Below are positions 13,401 to 24,829 of a stretch of 64,000 nt of DNA, piece by piece (the first letter of the stretch is position 1; every line of letters starts with the position of its first letter). The notes below the pieces were generated by a model. The model saw nothing but the letters and a program-made list of their open reading frames with translations, was not told the DNA's origin and made no database searches. A program made the position numbers and the translations under genes. This DNA is from Ophioderma brevispina (Eukaryota > Echinodermata > Ophiuroidea > Amphilepidida > Ophiodermatidae): positions 248,001 to 312,000 of the forward strand of contig JAMKCH010057902.1 of the NCBI GenBank assembly GCA_023653785.1, given 5' to 3'.

Positions 13401-16400
13401 AGGGACAACAATACCAGAATTGAAGCATGGTTTGTGAAGGAAAAAAGAGTTCACTTTAGTGTAGGTGATTGCCAAATTGTGACTGGTGTTAGAATTGGCA
13501 TTTGATGTCTCAAGTGAACCATAGAGTGGACTGTTGTGGGTCAGGTATCTTGTACTGGGTATGTTTGGTGACATTACATGGGAAAGCCTAGACCTCTGGG
13601 TAGCTGTGAATTTCACGAATTTGCTATCGAAGATAGTGTACAGAAGACAAAAGGCGAAATGTTAAAAAGATTAAGTTGATAGGTGTTTACATTTTATTAT
13701 GTTTCATTTTATTGTTCTAAACTTGGATTAGGCAGGAGTCTAAAATATTGTTGACCTTCATATTTGAAATGAGGTCAAAAGGGTAGAATAAGGAATTTGA
13801 AATGGGTTTCATAGCATGTACATTGTAAATATTGTGACAAGCTTTTGGAGATGTCTTGCAAGTAGACATGTCCTAAGACATGTGCAATTAAGCATGTTTT
13901 CTATCAAGTTATATCTAGCTTGGGGACTCAAGATAAAAACTGTCTTACAACTGGCTTCAATACACATGTCTTGCATTTTAGACATGTTTTGCATGGAAAC
14001 ACATCTTTGTGTGAGATGTTGCATAGATGCCACTCTGTGCCTTACTTAAGGTGCATCTCAAAATAGGCTGAACGGGATGTGTCTTATAGTGCATCTCCAA
14101 GCAAGACACTTTATTCAATTATGAAGATGTCTAAACTCAAAACAATATTGCTAAGATCAAAAATATGATAACAAGTGTATGGAAAGCAGCAGATCTCACA
14201 GGAAATGTTTTAAGATGGTTCAAAATTGCCATTGTTATTTGTTGATGTTGTGACTGTTGAATTATGATCCAAACCATAAATACTTGGATGCAGCAGTGAT
14301 TTACAAGGCTGACTGGAGCAGAGGGGTGATTCTTTATGGCTAATGTGTGTAAAGACGACTTGTAAGATTCATTAAACACTTCTCATAAATTCACTGTACT
14401 TTTGGAGGTAATGATGCTTAACCAGAATGAGGTGGTGACCCAATGAACATTTTTGTATACCTTTTTAGTTAGGATTGAAGAGTAAAAAGTAGTAAAAAGC
14501 CAAGATTGGGGATAGCATTGAACATGGTTAGGAATTACATGTGGGGCTGAGTGTGTGGGACGATGGGTGTAAAGGCTAAATACCAGAATAGATTGATAGC
14601 CTAGCTGCCCATGCATATTGTAATCACTCTGTAGTAAAGATGCTTCTCCTAGAAGGAACTTAAGAGTATGTAGTTGTTAGGATATTCAAAGAAAGAAAAC
14701 TGGAAATTGACCGTGAACAATTGCTGTTGAGGAAGTATGATATCTTGACCTGTGTGGTCACTCTGATAATTACCAACCTATGGAATCATTTTGGTCCTAC
14801 ATCTCTAGTCATTAAATTGATAGGATTTACATCTTGCTAAGTTCAACTACACAAAAGAATAACTACAAAAGTCTTTCTCTTCATATTGAATAAGAGAAAC
14901 ATGGCCAGTTAAATGACATGTATTGTTACATCAGCAGTCCTTCACTACCACAGCACAATCCCCAACACCGTCCTTTATCAGTTAGGGAAGATTCCCAACA
15001 ATTACCTTTTGCACAATCGATTGAAGACCAAAACTAAATTTAGTAGCGGTGACGGAGTATTTTCATGAAAGGTCATACAAACTGATGGTGAATTGGCTTG
15101 GTTGATGGAGTTTGGTAGATAAAAGGTTACTTTCAAGTAGTTTTTAACTAATCTCCACTTTTGAAGCTTGATTCTTTGATTTCAGTCAAAATACAATAAT
15201 TTACCTGAAATCAGTCATGAAAACCACTTTGAAATGTATACAAATGCCCAGTGTAAGATTGTTGGGTTTGCAAGTGGATTTGCCAATTACCACTGAACCT
15301 TTCTTAGATCTTTCTCCAAAAGTCGTTGACAAGCGTATTGATTAGCTTGCAAGGTGGGAAGCAATTAAAGTTAAAAAAAGCTGTGCATAATTGTCCTTTT
15401 CTCTCTTTCCTCTTCTTGTATTTTTTTCCCTTCGCATCATATCAAGTTGAGCAGCTTATTTTGGAAAGGTTTTAAAAGCTCGCTTACATACATTGGAGTT
15501 AATTTGACAGCTCTACACCATTTAACAATGGATTGGCAAAGAAAGGGGGCCAGATTGACAAAGCCATCCCAACACAATTAAGGGGTGTGGTATTATCTTC
15601 TGTCATATCAGAACTCAATTAGATCTAGCAAAAGAATCACACCCTTCTTGCTTTTAGGATTCAGCCCTGATTCTGTCACAACTGTGATCCTAAGCATAAC
15701 ATTTATTGGTAACACTCCCTTTTCATGGTTTCAAACATGCTATCAATTATATTTCTCTACAAAACCTCTGTATCATATCCAATCTACTTCTACTGTTGCC
15801 CCATACTAATTTGACTTTTAATTGTGCATGCCAGGTTGTCCTCCTTCATTATATTTCAAACATTAATAGAATATTAACAACAAAATGTGCATTAACTTCC
15901 CAAGCTCGCTAGTTCCCCAGGTTTTTTCAAGATGATTGTGATTGTAGATTGGGAAAATGCTTTCAGTCTAAATTTCCATCATAGTTCTCACTACAAAACA
16001 TCTGATGGTAGTAATCAATAGTCAATAAGTTTTATCTCAACTGTTCAACTTTTCCCCCTATCAAATTACAATTTGGATTCCTATTGGCTGAATCTGCACC
16101 TTGACCCCTCCTCTCATTTGCATATGATTTACATGTGAGTTGCTGATTGAGGTAACACTCTAAATCATAAGGGTTATCTGGGTTGCGCATGGAGTGTAAG
16201 CGTAGTCTTGAGTTTATTTTCAAAATGATTTCTTAAAGTATGCCATCATAATTTGACATAGGGCACTAATGTTAGCACCAATGCTTTTTGTTACTCAACT
16301 CCAAATGAGTTCTAAAAAGTGTGTCACCATAATTTGATGAGGAGTGTAGCGCTGATGTTAGCACTGATGTTTTTTGTCATTTATTCCTAAGTGATTTCTG

Positions 16401-16615
16401 AAGTATGTCACCATAATTTGACCTATCAAAATACAAAATATAGTTGCTTATGATATTAAATATAGAGTACAATATATATCATGGTGTAAGAGCCATGTCA
16501 CTTTATCTTGATTTTGGCCTGTGATGTCTTGATTTTGATTTCTTGAATTTATCTGGAGTTTGCCTGTATTACATTCGTGCTATAAAACCACTGTATTGTG
16601 ATTGAAAACATTTTA
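10449..16615. other. Non-coding stretch without recognised genes
   Basis: No frame has coding character. The stretch holds A-rich and T-rich runs (for example 11070-11120), and three loosely similar segments near 16240-16430 built around CATAATTTGA and 'gttagcac' (a degenerate repeat of roughly 100 bp). Confidence 0.55.
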
Positions 16616-16866
16616 ACCCTTACGCCCCATGTGTTTCTAGCCTACCTCCTGGGAGGCAGTGAAGGAATAAGGGAAGAAGGGAAAGAGAAAAGACGAAACT
16701 CTCGTTGGTCTCGAACCAGGGGCACAAACTCCTATGAACGGGGATATCATGCTACGGTGGTGTCACTGGCCCGACCAGCGATTTCATTCCCATTTGTGTC
16801 TTCGTTTGATGACGTCATTGCTGCATCCGGGACTTAGTGCATTTTCTCACTCAGTGCATTGGGGTT
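16616..16866 (-). mobile_element. tRNA-derived SINE, copy 1
   Basis: The minus strand carries a degenerate RNA polymerase III B box (TGGTTCGAGACCA, 16706-16718) preceded by tRNA-like sequence. The same layout recurs at 56299-56560, sharing the segments TTTCTAGCCTA, GCTACGGTGGTGTC-like, CCAGCGATTTC and CTTAGTGCATTTT. The tail runs into CCCTTACG/GGGTTA sequence. Length is about 250 bp and non-coding. Confidence 0.7.
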
Positions 16867-17040
16867 TTTGCTGTTGGTGGCATTAGAGTTAGAAAACAAC
16901 CAGAGATGAAGGAAAAAAATAAACTGAAGCATTTTTAGTGGTGTAGCACCACTGTTTTGACAAGATTCTAAGGTTACCTCTTAGCATTAATCATCCTTTA
17001 GTGTAAGTGCAAGTAGTTAGTCAAAGTTAAATGGAAATAA

Positions 17041-17098
17041 CCACAGTTATTAATTCGTGGTATTTTTTGTTTTTCCCCCTTCCCTTTTGTTATAGCAG
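17041..17098 (+). promoter_or_regulatory. 3' splice site with tandem NAGNAG acceptor for the BCL11-like exon
   Basis: A long T/C tract is followed by TATAGCAG. Both TAG (ending 17095) and CAG (ending 17098) can serve as acceptor and both keep phase 1, so use of one or the other would add or drop a single residue. If the upstream exon ends in C, as I recall for vertebrates, the first acceptor gives Pro-Glu, the pair found at that place in vertebrate BCL11. Confidence 0.6.
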
Positions 17099-17566
17099 AA
17101 GATGAAGACGGCGATGAAATGTTAGAAGGGGATGAGGCTCCCTCGCACTTCGACCTGATCAAGTGTGGCGACTGTCAGGCTGATTTTGCCCTATCAGACA
17201 TTGTCAAATTCATAGAACACAAACGAAAATGTTACGGAACAAGCAATGGCAACGCAACTTCCGAAGATCCACCCACACTGCAGCTGATTACCAAGGAAGT
17301 CAAAGAAGAAACAGAAGATGTGGCAGCGGCCAACGCCACTGCAACCGCCGCCACGACAATAGAAGACACGGCACGCATGCTTGGAGAGGATGGCGATGAG
17401 ATTGTTGAAATGGACACCACCACGACGCCATCGAAGGCAGACATCGTGCGGACAGAAAAGCCAAAGATCACAACACCAATCAAGCCCCGACGAATGTCGT
17501 CAACCAGTAGTCAAAGAGATACCAGTTCTCCGAGGGTCAAGCAAACACAGACAGAGGCACAAACAG
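17096..17566 (+). CDS. Internal exon of a BCL11-family (BCL11A/BCL11B-like) zinc-finger transcription factor
   Basis: BCL11 proteins are nuclear C2H2 zinc-finger regulators. Their N-terminal CCHC finger is known from the vertebrate proteins as a self-association module. The sequence shows an acidic start (EDEDGDEMLEGDEAP), then CGDCQADFALSDIVKFIEHK with a following RKC. The finger ligands are Cys codons at 17164 and 17173, His at 17218 and Cys at 17230, closely matching CGQCQ...FIEHKRKQC of vertebrate BCL11. The rest is low-complexity, rich in Thr, Ala and acidic residues, and ends in VKQTQTEAQT. A polypyrimidine tract and a tandem acceptor (TAGCAG, 17093-17098) precede the exon, and CAG|GTTGGT ends it. 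Entry and exit are both phase 1, so the exon is symmetric like human exon 2 (about 330 bp from memory, against 468-471 bp here). The open frame stops at a TAG just inside the intron. The ATG at 17119 is internal, not the start. First and later exons were not found. BCL11 family membership is well supported; A-versus-B orthology is not meaningful here. Confidence 0.87.
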
Positions 17567-17655
17567 GTTGGTAGTAGGAGTTGTAGTAGTGGTACACCTT
17601 TACCCTGTACCCTCCTGAATTACAGTACTGCAAAACTGGGTATAAGCCAGTTAAC
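17567..17655 (+). other. 5' end of the intron after the BCL11-like exon
   Basis: The intron opens with GTTGGTAGTAG; the second GT at 17571 (GTAGTA) is a possible alternative donor but would shift the phase to 2. Only about 90 bp of ordinary sequence separate the exon from the first MITE. Confidence 0.6.
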
Positions 17656-17995
17656 TTAAAGGTGCTTGTTCCGATTTATGTCCATTGTGTTCTCTACTGA
17701 TATGAGAGCCTGGCACTTGCACATATGCCCCATCAAGTACAGAGGGAAACAAACTTGCGGTTTTGATGGTAGAAGCAATAATGCACATTGCAAAGCCCTA
17801 TTCAATACTGTGCTAATATTGATGGTTAACCATTAATTCGTCATTTTTTTTTTTTATATCTTGGGAATGAAATGGATTTGAGGACTCAAATTTCAGGACG
17901 ACAATGAGAAAAATACTTTCATTTGATATCAAAATCGATACTACTTCTGGGTAAATCAGGGGGGTCCCAAAGGCAATCGGAACACGCACCTTTAA
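17656..17995. mobile_element. TTAA MITE, 'AGGTGCTTGTTCCGAT' family, 340 bp
   Basis: TTAA at 17656-17659 and 17992-17995 flanks inverted ends AGGTGCTTGTTCCGAT and ATCGGAACACGCACCT. A sister copy lies at 20802-21145. Non-coding interior with a poly-T run. The element sits in the intron about 90 bp after the BCL11-like exon. Confidence 0.85.
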
Positions 17996-18529
17996 TGATA
18001 AAATTTACATCATATGAGGGGGTAAGCTTTGACCTGGGGAGGAACCTGTTGAAATTGGAACAGTTTCGGAGGAAGCTTAGATAGGCTAACTGAGAGCATG
18101 TGGTGGTGTTTTTCATCATCATATAGTTACCATTATGAGGGGGCATGCATGTTTGGCAAATTCAATGAAACTGAAAAAGTGACATGGTGAATACTTATTC
18201 ATGAGTTACACTATGATCCATCAAAAAGGCCAACAAAGACTGACTGCAGGCACCATCATAGTCACAGGTAACCTCCTTATCTACAAAGTATTCCGATAAA
18301 AAGGTGCTTACCAGATTTAACTATATTGAAAGTGTTTACTATTTGCTTTCTCAACTTTTTAAAGATGTTTGGATGTTCCAAAATGAGTGGGCTTTTAAAT
18401 GGGTTAGGGCTTGTACCTTGTATTGGTCGAAAAATAGGGGTAAACTTATGTCAGAGATGGGCTTATATCCAGTGATGCAAACTCAGTCATTTTATGTCGT
18501 CTGCAAGAGGGAACATAGGGATTGTTTTG

Positions 18530-19070
18530 ATAGAGTGTGTGTTTGTGTGTGTGTGTCTGTGGTAAAAATGTTGACCCAAATGTTAACCCTAAACACAATT
18601 GCCCACTGTTTTCACATACATGCACACATTTTAATGGCACTTGCATTTAATTGTATTTAATGGTCCTTGGGTAGTGCTCCACAAGTTACCCCTCTCTAGA
18701 GAGGGTCAAAGGTCATTAGAGGTCATGGTCCAAAAATGGTCAGATTTATCAAATTGCTTGGTATATGTTGGTTGATCAATTTTCATATAAAAGTGGATTG
18801 ATTGAGCCCAAATTTATTGGTCGAGTTATGAGTTGCAAAAATATTGGGCAAGACGCAGTCAAGCCCAATATTTTAAAACTTGTAGGAAGACCAATGACTT
18901 TTTGGTGTAAATTATCCAATTTTATGATTTTTTTGATCCAATATTTTCAACACTTTGTGACCTTGATGACCTCATGTAACCTTACCCCATTCACAAACTG
19001 CGACGGGCCAATGACACATGCTTTCAGAGAATGCTCAATTTTTACTACAGTAATTATTTTGTATTTATAG
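18530..19070. repeat. Dispersed GT-bearing repeat
   Basis: A (GT)n stretch followed by GTCAAAGGTCAT-type segments. Related sequence with GTGTGTCACTAAAAATGTTA occurs at 21420-21500 and 62990-63280 (there also with AGGTCATGTGAGGTC). The boundaries are not clear and no terminal repeats were found. Confidence 0.4.
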
Positions 19071-19125
19071 CAATAATGTGTGATTCCTGGAGAAATACAA
19101 CAAAACAATTTTCTCTGATTTGGTC

Positions 19126-19831
19126 TTAAAGGTGCAACAAGAGATTTTGGGACATCCAAATATATTGTCATATGTAGTGATTCATATAGATAAGACCCTA
19201 ATAGATTTCTTACCTTATGATTTGGCTACAGAAATGCCTTGAAAGTGAAAACAAAAGGCCATCTTCATTTGCTTAATTTCAATATAAAACATAGTCTGAA
19301 ATTCATATTTGCTCCCATAGTAAAATAGAATTTTCACAATTTTTGTACAAAAGAAATAATTCTCAGCTTAAAGGTCCATGTTCCGATCTCTAATAGCCAT
19401 GTCCCTACTCCCCAGGGAGCCCAGATTTTACCGGAAGTGGTCAAAATGTTGGTTGTTATCAGGGGAAAGCTACTATTTTTCTTATTTATTAGGGCTAAAG
19501 GGTGTTTGGTTCGGATGTTATGAGCAAAAATATGCCCCAATTTGGTCGACCAATATTAATTTTATACCGTACTCTATTGAGATTACAAAATCATGTTTTT
19601 AGCTCTCACTTGAAAATGGGTTGAAATATCGGTGCAAAATTTTACAGATGGGGTTTTGGGGTGAAGGCCATTCTATCAAAATGAAAGACTTAGAGACTTA
19701 AATCAGGTCATCTCCCTTTAATCCTTCACATGGGGATATTTGGGATAGAAAGCTTTACATTAGTGCAAAAATCACAATTTTATAATTTTTTAGGGACACC
19801 TGTTATTTGAAATCTTTCGTTGCACCTTTAA
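19126..19831. mobile_element. TTAA MITE, 'GGTGCAA' family, second copy, interrupted by a nested MITE
   Basis: Ends TTAAAGGTGCAACAAGAG and CTTTCGTTGCACCTTTAA match the element at 100-399, as do internal segments such as TTTCTTACCTT and GGCTACAGAAATG on the left and GAAAGCTTTACAT on the right. The matching stops near 19367 and resumes near 19722; the gap is exactly another TTAA-flanked element. Confidence 0.8.
19368..19721. mobile_element. Nested TTAA MITE, 'AAAGGtCCATGTTCCGAT' family
   Basis: TTAA at 19368-19371 and 19718-19721 bounds about 350 bp inserted in the older element. On the reverse strand it aligns with 47603-47985, sharing segments such as CCAAAACCCC, ATCTGT-AAATTTTG and AAATTAATATTGGTC. 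Ends are imperfect inverted repeats. Non-coding. Confidence 0.75.
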
Positions 19832-20047
19832 AGGTGGATGATCCCATTTAACTATTTCAAGTTTTGATCTTGATTGAATGACCTTGAACCCAATACCCCA
19901 TCTGTAAAGTTTCACACCGATATTTCTATCAAAAATCTGTTTGACAACCACAAACGATTGTAAGCCCCGTAGAATACGTGTAAAATTCAATTGGTCAACC
20001 CAAATGGGCCACCTTTTTGCTCATAGCATTTTAGCCCTAAGATTCAC
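19828..20047. mobile_element. Truncated TTAA MITE abutting the previous element
   Basis: Starts at the shared TTAA (19828-19831) with AGGTGGATGATCCCATTTAA. It contains ACCCCATCTGTAAAGTTTCA and ACACCGATATTTC, related to the nested element next door in reverse orientation and to 47603-48343. The match ends where the next inverted-repeat element begins. Confidence 0.55.
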
Positions 20048-20719
20048 AGGGTCATTCCATGCCAACCACCATATCACAAATACAAACCAAACTTCTATCC
20101 CAATGATTTTTATAAAATACGCTACTATTTTTTGCAACGTTTAAACGTCATATCAGGTGGTACGCGTCAATTTAGCGCCCTCTATGTGTGGTCCAATTTT
20201 AATCTATTTGCGCTGGGCCAACATGTGGGGGGCCCTTTTTTAGTAGGACATCAAAAAATTCTACTTGTTAGTTATTGTTGCAGCAAGTGGCAACTACTGA
20301 TGATAGTAAATAGCATTAAAAGTTTCTCTATTACCAATATAGTATTTTATAGGCCTGCAAAAATCAAAAACATCGATCCAGATAATTCAAGGGCCATATT
20401 TAACCCCCCATAAATTTTAATGAAACAAAAAAATCTTTATTTCTCCATAAGACTATTATATAACCAGAAAAATTACGATCTCACATTGTTTAATTACTGA
20501 GAAAAGACCCAAAGATGCATCATCAAGCATGTTCTTCTGAAAAAGCTCACGTTGGGCCGATTCATAAAACTTTGAGCGCCCATAACTTCGAACTAATTGA
20601 AGTTGATTTTTTTTCTTTGACCTCCTCTGGAGCGCCATAAAGATGTACCTTTTGCAGACAATTTGAACAAATCTGAGAGGGTGGGTTCCACCCTTGGTGT
20701 TTTGGCATGGCATGACCCA
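20047..20719. mobile_element. Inverted-repeat element with 'AGGGTCATTCCATGCCAA' ends, about 670 bp
   Basis: CAGGGTCATTCCATGCCAA at the left is mirrored by TTGGCATGGCATGACCC at the right (20702-20718). The interior is non-coding. No target duplication is certain. The left side cuts into the truncated MITE before it, so this insertion is probably younger. Confidence 0.5.
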
Positions 20720-20801
20720 GAATGATTCCTTGATAGGTGGCATATAAGTGTTCATTGTTCACAGGTCATCTAGGGTCATTTATGTCGTTGTATAAAATGC
20801 T

Positions 20802-21145
20802 TTTACAGGTGCTTGTTCCGATTTTTGGCTATCGTGTTCTCTTCTTAAGATGAGAGGCTGACACTTGTGTACACGGACCATCAAGTACCGTGGAAACACA
20901 CTTGCGGTTTTGATGCTAGATGCGATAACGCATAGTCAACTGCCCTATTCACTACTGTGCTAATTTTGATGGTTACCCATTAAACCGATAGTTTTTTATC
21001 TGAACTTGAGAAAAGAAATTGAAAAATTTGAAAGCGGAATTGGTTGTGCAGGACGACAGATGAAAAAATATTGCCTTTTTATCTGATATCAAATTGATTA
21101 CTTTCGGGTAAATCGGGGTCCAAAGAATCGAACAAGCACCTTTAA
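20802..21145. mobile_element. TTAA MITE, 'AGGTGCTTGTTCCGAT' family, second copy
   Basis: Aligns along its length with 17656-17995 (shared segments AGGTGCTTGTTCCGATTT, CACTTGCGGTTTTGATG, GGTAAATC). The right TTAA (21142-21145) is intact; the left site reads TTTA and is probably mutated. Confidence 0.8.
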
Positions 21146-24100
21146 TAGTGGGTATTTACCAACCTTGCTCGGAATGATCCTGGGAAAGGTGGGTCATTCA
21201 TGTAGGGTATTCAGGAATAAGAGGTGAGTTATCTCAGGGTACTTTGAAGTCATTGCTCATACAAAATAATTTGTTTGCAAATTTCAAATTGATTAGAGAA
21301 TTAACAATTTTAACCTGCAGGCCGGTGTGACCTACCTCACTGTCAAAGCTTTGTGACCTTTTAGTGGGTTGGGCACCAGAAAGGTCACATTTTTGTGGGC
21401 AGCCCCTGGCAGACTTTTTGCATCCATGTGGGTGTGGATGTGTGTAAGTGTGTGTCACTAAAAATGTTAAATGTAGGGTGTGTGTCCACTAAAATGTTAG
21501 TTTTTTATGGAGTGGCCCACATCTTATATTCTTATAGAGTGTGAAACCGAAGCCATGAAATTCTAGTATACCTATAAGTTTAAAAAGTTCTCTTCTTCCA
21601 GCAGCTTGGGCTTTTGGCCTCAAATGGGGGGGGGGTTACTCCAAGGGTTTTACATAAAATTTTTATCAGAGGGTGATTTGAGCAATCTCTATGGGTCGAT
21701 TTTCCATGAAAACGGTGAATTTCACAGAAATGTTGTTCTTTGGTTAATAAGTCTTCCAACAGCCTTTATGGAACAAAACGTAATATTTTGATAGGGGCCG
21801 TGGAGCTGCGTTTGGCATATAAATTTTCTGTACTTTCCGTTGTTTTTTTGATATTTTGCCTTCAAACATCGAAAAATAGGAGAAAATCGATGCCGCAACA
21901 CACATCAAATGATAAAAAAATTAAAAAATACTTAGGCAGGTTGAATTCTTCGAATATCAATGTTTCTTGTGTGAACATGTGTAAAGTTATGTAATGATGT
22001 TTTTTCCTTGTATTCTCACTTATTTTTATATGTTTTGAAATACAAACATGTCTTTGAAAACCTTGTTTATTACGTTAACCTTCAAAAAGCAGTTCCTAAG
22101 TTTGGTAAACTTCGACTAAGATATTGATTTTTGCATCTTAATTTAAGGTAAACAATATGCGGCCAAAAAACAAAAAAAGAAAAGTTTGGAAATAGGTTTT
22201 CTCACTCACAATACTATTAAAAAGTCTAAGAAATGTTGAACTTTGTAAAAATGGACTTTTTAGGAAGTGTATTACGTTATCCACAATTTTCTCAGCAACC
22301 AACAAGCTATTTAAATATTTATCAAGAGTGGCATAGATACTTTTTTCTTGACCACAAAATTAATATAACCTTCAATCGATACATCTTAGTCAATTGGAGA
22401 TGTGAAAATGGTCAAAATGTTTACTACGTTATTGTGTATTATGTTATCGTTTATTATGTGAATGCGTTTTAGTTCACATTACCAACTATAATTTGGACCA
22501 TGAATGGATATGGTGTACAATAAATATCTTCAGAATTAAATTAGTAAAAGGTGTATTAATATTGTTTATAATAAAGTCGAATTTTCAGGCAGAATTCAAT
22601 ACTCAAGGATAAAGTAATAAACTAAATATAAAGTGGAGCATAGTTCTTGCGTTCAATTAGCTACTCAACCTTTAACTCATACAAATAAAAATTGTTCCAG
22701 CAAACCTCTCTGATAATGTAATAAGGTGGCATATTTCGTTGATTTAAAATTGGATAACGTAAAAACCCTATTCTTTTCTTGTACAAAATGTGTGTGTGCC
22801 ATACTGTGCAGAACGTAAGAAGTGTTGTTGGCAATATTATTTTTCCCGTAATAGTATTGAATACGTAAATTTAAAACTAAACAAATAAAATTTTGAGACA
22901 TTTTTTTGGGTGTGTTCTTACCGCGAAATGCAACGTTCATGAAAATCGACCATATGCTTTGCAATATGACTATAATGGCAAGTACCAAAACACATGTCAG
23001 TACTTTAAGAAAAAAAAAAAGTTCAAGAAGGTTTAAGAACCACAAGAAATTTCATAATCATGATAAAAATACCTACATACCAATGCTTGTGGGCTAAAGA
23101 TGAGTCAGGGTTTATGTGTTAAGAATAGGGTTTTGGTGGTATCACATGATTTTATTGAGGAGAAAAATTCCCAAAACTGATGCATTGTGGGGAATCAGTG
23201 AGTAAACGGTGGGGGGGCAGGGGGGAAAGGTTGCCCCATGACGGCTTTTGGCCGGGAAAAAAATTGCAAAAATCTATGCTAAATCAGACGTTTTTTAGCC
23301 CTCTGACCGGGAAAAATTGGCCTTTGACACCTGAAGAGGGAAAATTTCCCAAGAATGGGAAATTTGCCCCCTCAGAGCGGGCAAGCTGTTATGCCCCAAC
23401 TGGTGTGGGAATGCCTCAATACACCATCTGAATTTTGATATTTAAAATTCATTCTAATTATTCAGCAACTTTAGACCTATTTTATAGGAGCAAAAGTTTG
23501 GTTAAAGACTTGCTATCTTGAAAGACAATGCAAAATTGAAAAATGCCCACTTTGGAACCTTCCAGGTGTATTCCAAGATGGAGGAGTTTATAGCTATGGA
23601 CTGGAGTCATTAATGGCTGGGGACATTAATGAGCTTCTCCTGCATCACTAAAGGAGTAGGTAACCCACTGTGATTACAATAAATCTTGTCTTAGTTTTCA
23701 TTTAATACTTTAAAAAAATATAATAGAGTGTGGTGTCAAAAAATTATAGGCAGCTACAAAATTGTTGTCATTTGTTCAGTCTTCTAAAACCATTAAAATG
23801 GTTTGATGTAACCTGTAAAGCAAATTTAAGTTAATTTTGGCAATAATCAGAAATGAAATTCAGTCTAGGAGCTTTAGTGGGTGGGTGAAATGGGAATTTT
23901 GTTTTGCCCATCAATACCACTCTCCTTATTCCATTAAATTTAACTGTATTCTGTTAAAAACCCTCTCTACCAAGCAGCGGTGGACTGATTCGAGAACAAT
24001 ATTTATGAAATGAACAAATAATCGACGGGTCTGCACACCCCTATGTAAAAAAGAAAAAAAACTGCTCATATTGCCAGGATAGTGTGTGGCAGAATTAGGT

Positions 24101-24780
24101 CAAGTCAAGCCCTAGGCAAAAAAGACCAAATATCCTTAGCTGTAGTTTGCTGGTGTTTTTCTGTGCGATGCCTTGCAAGCTAGGGGTGGAAGAAGGAACT
24201 TAGGCCGCTGCACACAACATAGCCGTGTAGTAACGGACTGCTGCGATCGTTGCTGCAATAACCTGAATAGTAGTATCATGTAGCCAAGTGCAACTAAAGT
24301 CTTGCTGCTTAAGTCAACATTATATTCCTGAAGGCTAAACTTTGGCCCTAAATCATTCCTAAATGATGACGGAATTTTAAGTAAATAGGCCTACTCCTGT
24401 AAAATGTCGGTTTGAATTTTAAGCGAGTGTAAGGGAGCTAGGGTGGAGCAATCCTTTGAGAGTCTAGCTACATCATATCTGAAAATATGAGAAAGTAGTC
24501 TTAAAAAGTTATATGTTTATGCAATTGCTAAGATATCATGAAAGCTAACTGGCTTAGGCATAGGTACATTTTGTTGATAATATAACCAAAATAAATAGTA
24601 AATTTGTTGAATTTCTTAAACTATTTTAGACAACTTTTACATTTAGACTCTAGAATTACTATTGTCTACACACAAATCGTTAAAAACTCAATATTTTTTC
24701 ATTAACCCATACATTGTACCAACTACCATACTGTACCTAAATCCGCTAGCTCTGACTCCAGAGGACAATTTGGTGGTATA

Positions 24781-24829
24781 GCCTCTCTCTCTTCCTCTCT
24801 CTCTCTCTCCTTCTCTCTCTCTCTCTCTG
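24781..24829. repeat. CT microsatellite
   Basis: Nearly uninterrupted CT dinucleotides with a few TCC steps. Confidence 0.9.

Noticed and set aside
17119..17574. The BCL11-like frame read as a complete 151-residue protein from ATG 17119 to TAG 17574
   Set aside because: The frame continues upstream to a splice acceptor and the stop lies inside the intron after a donor, so it is an internal exon.
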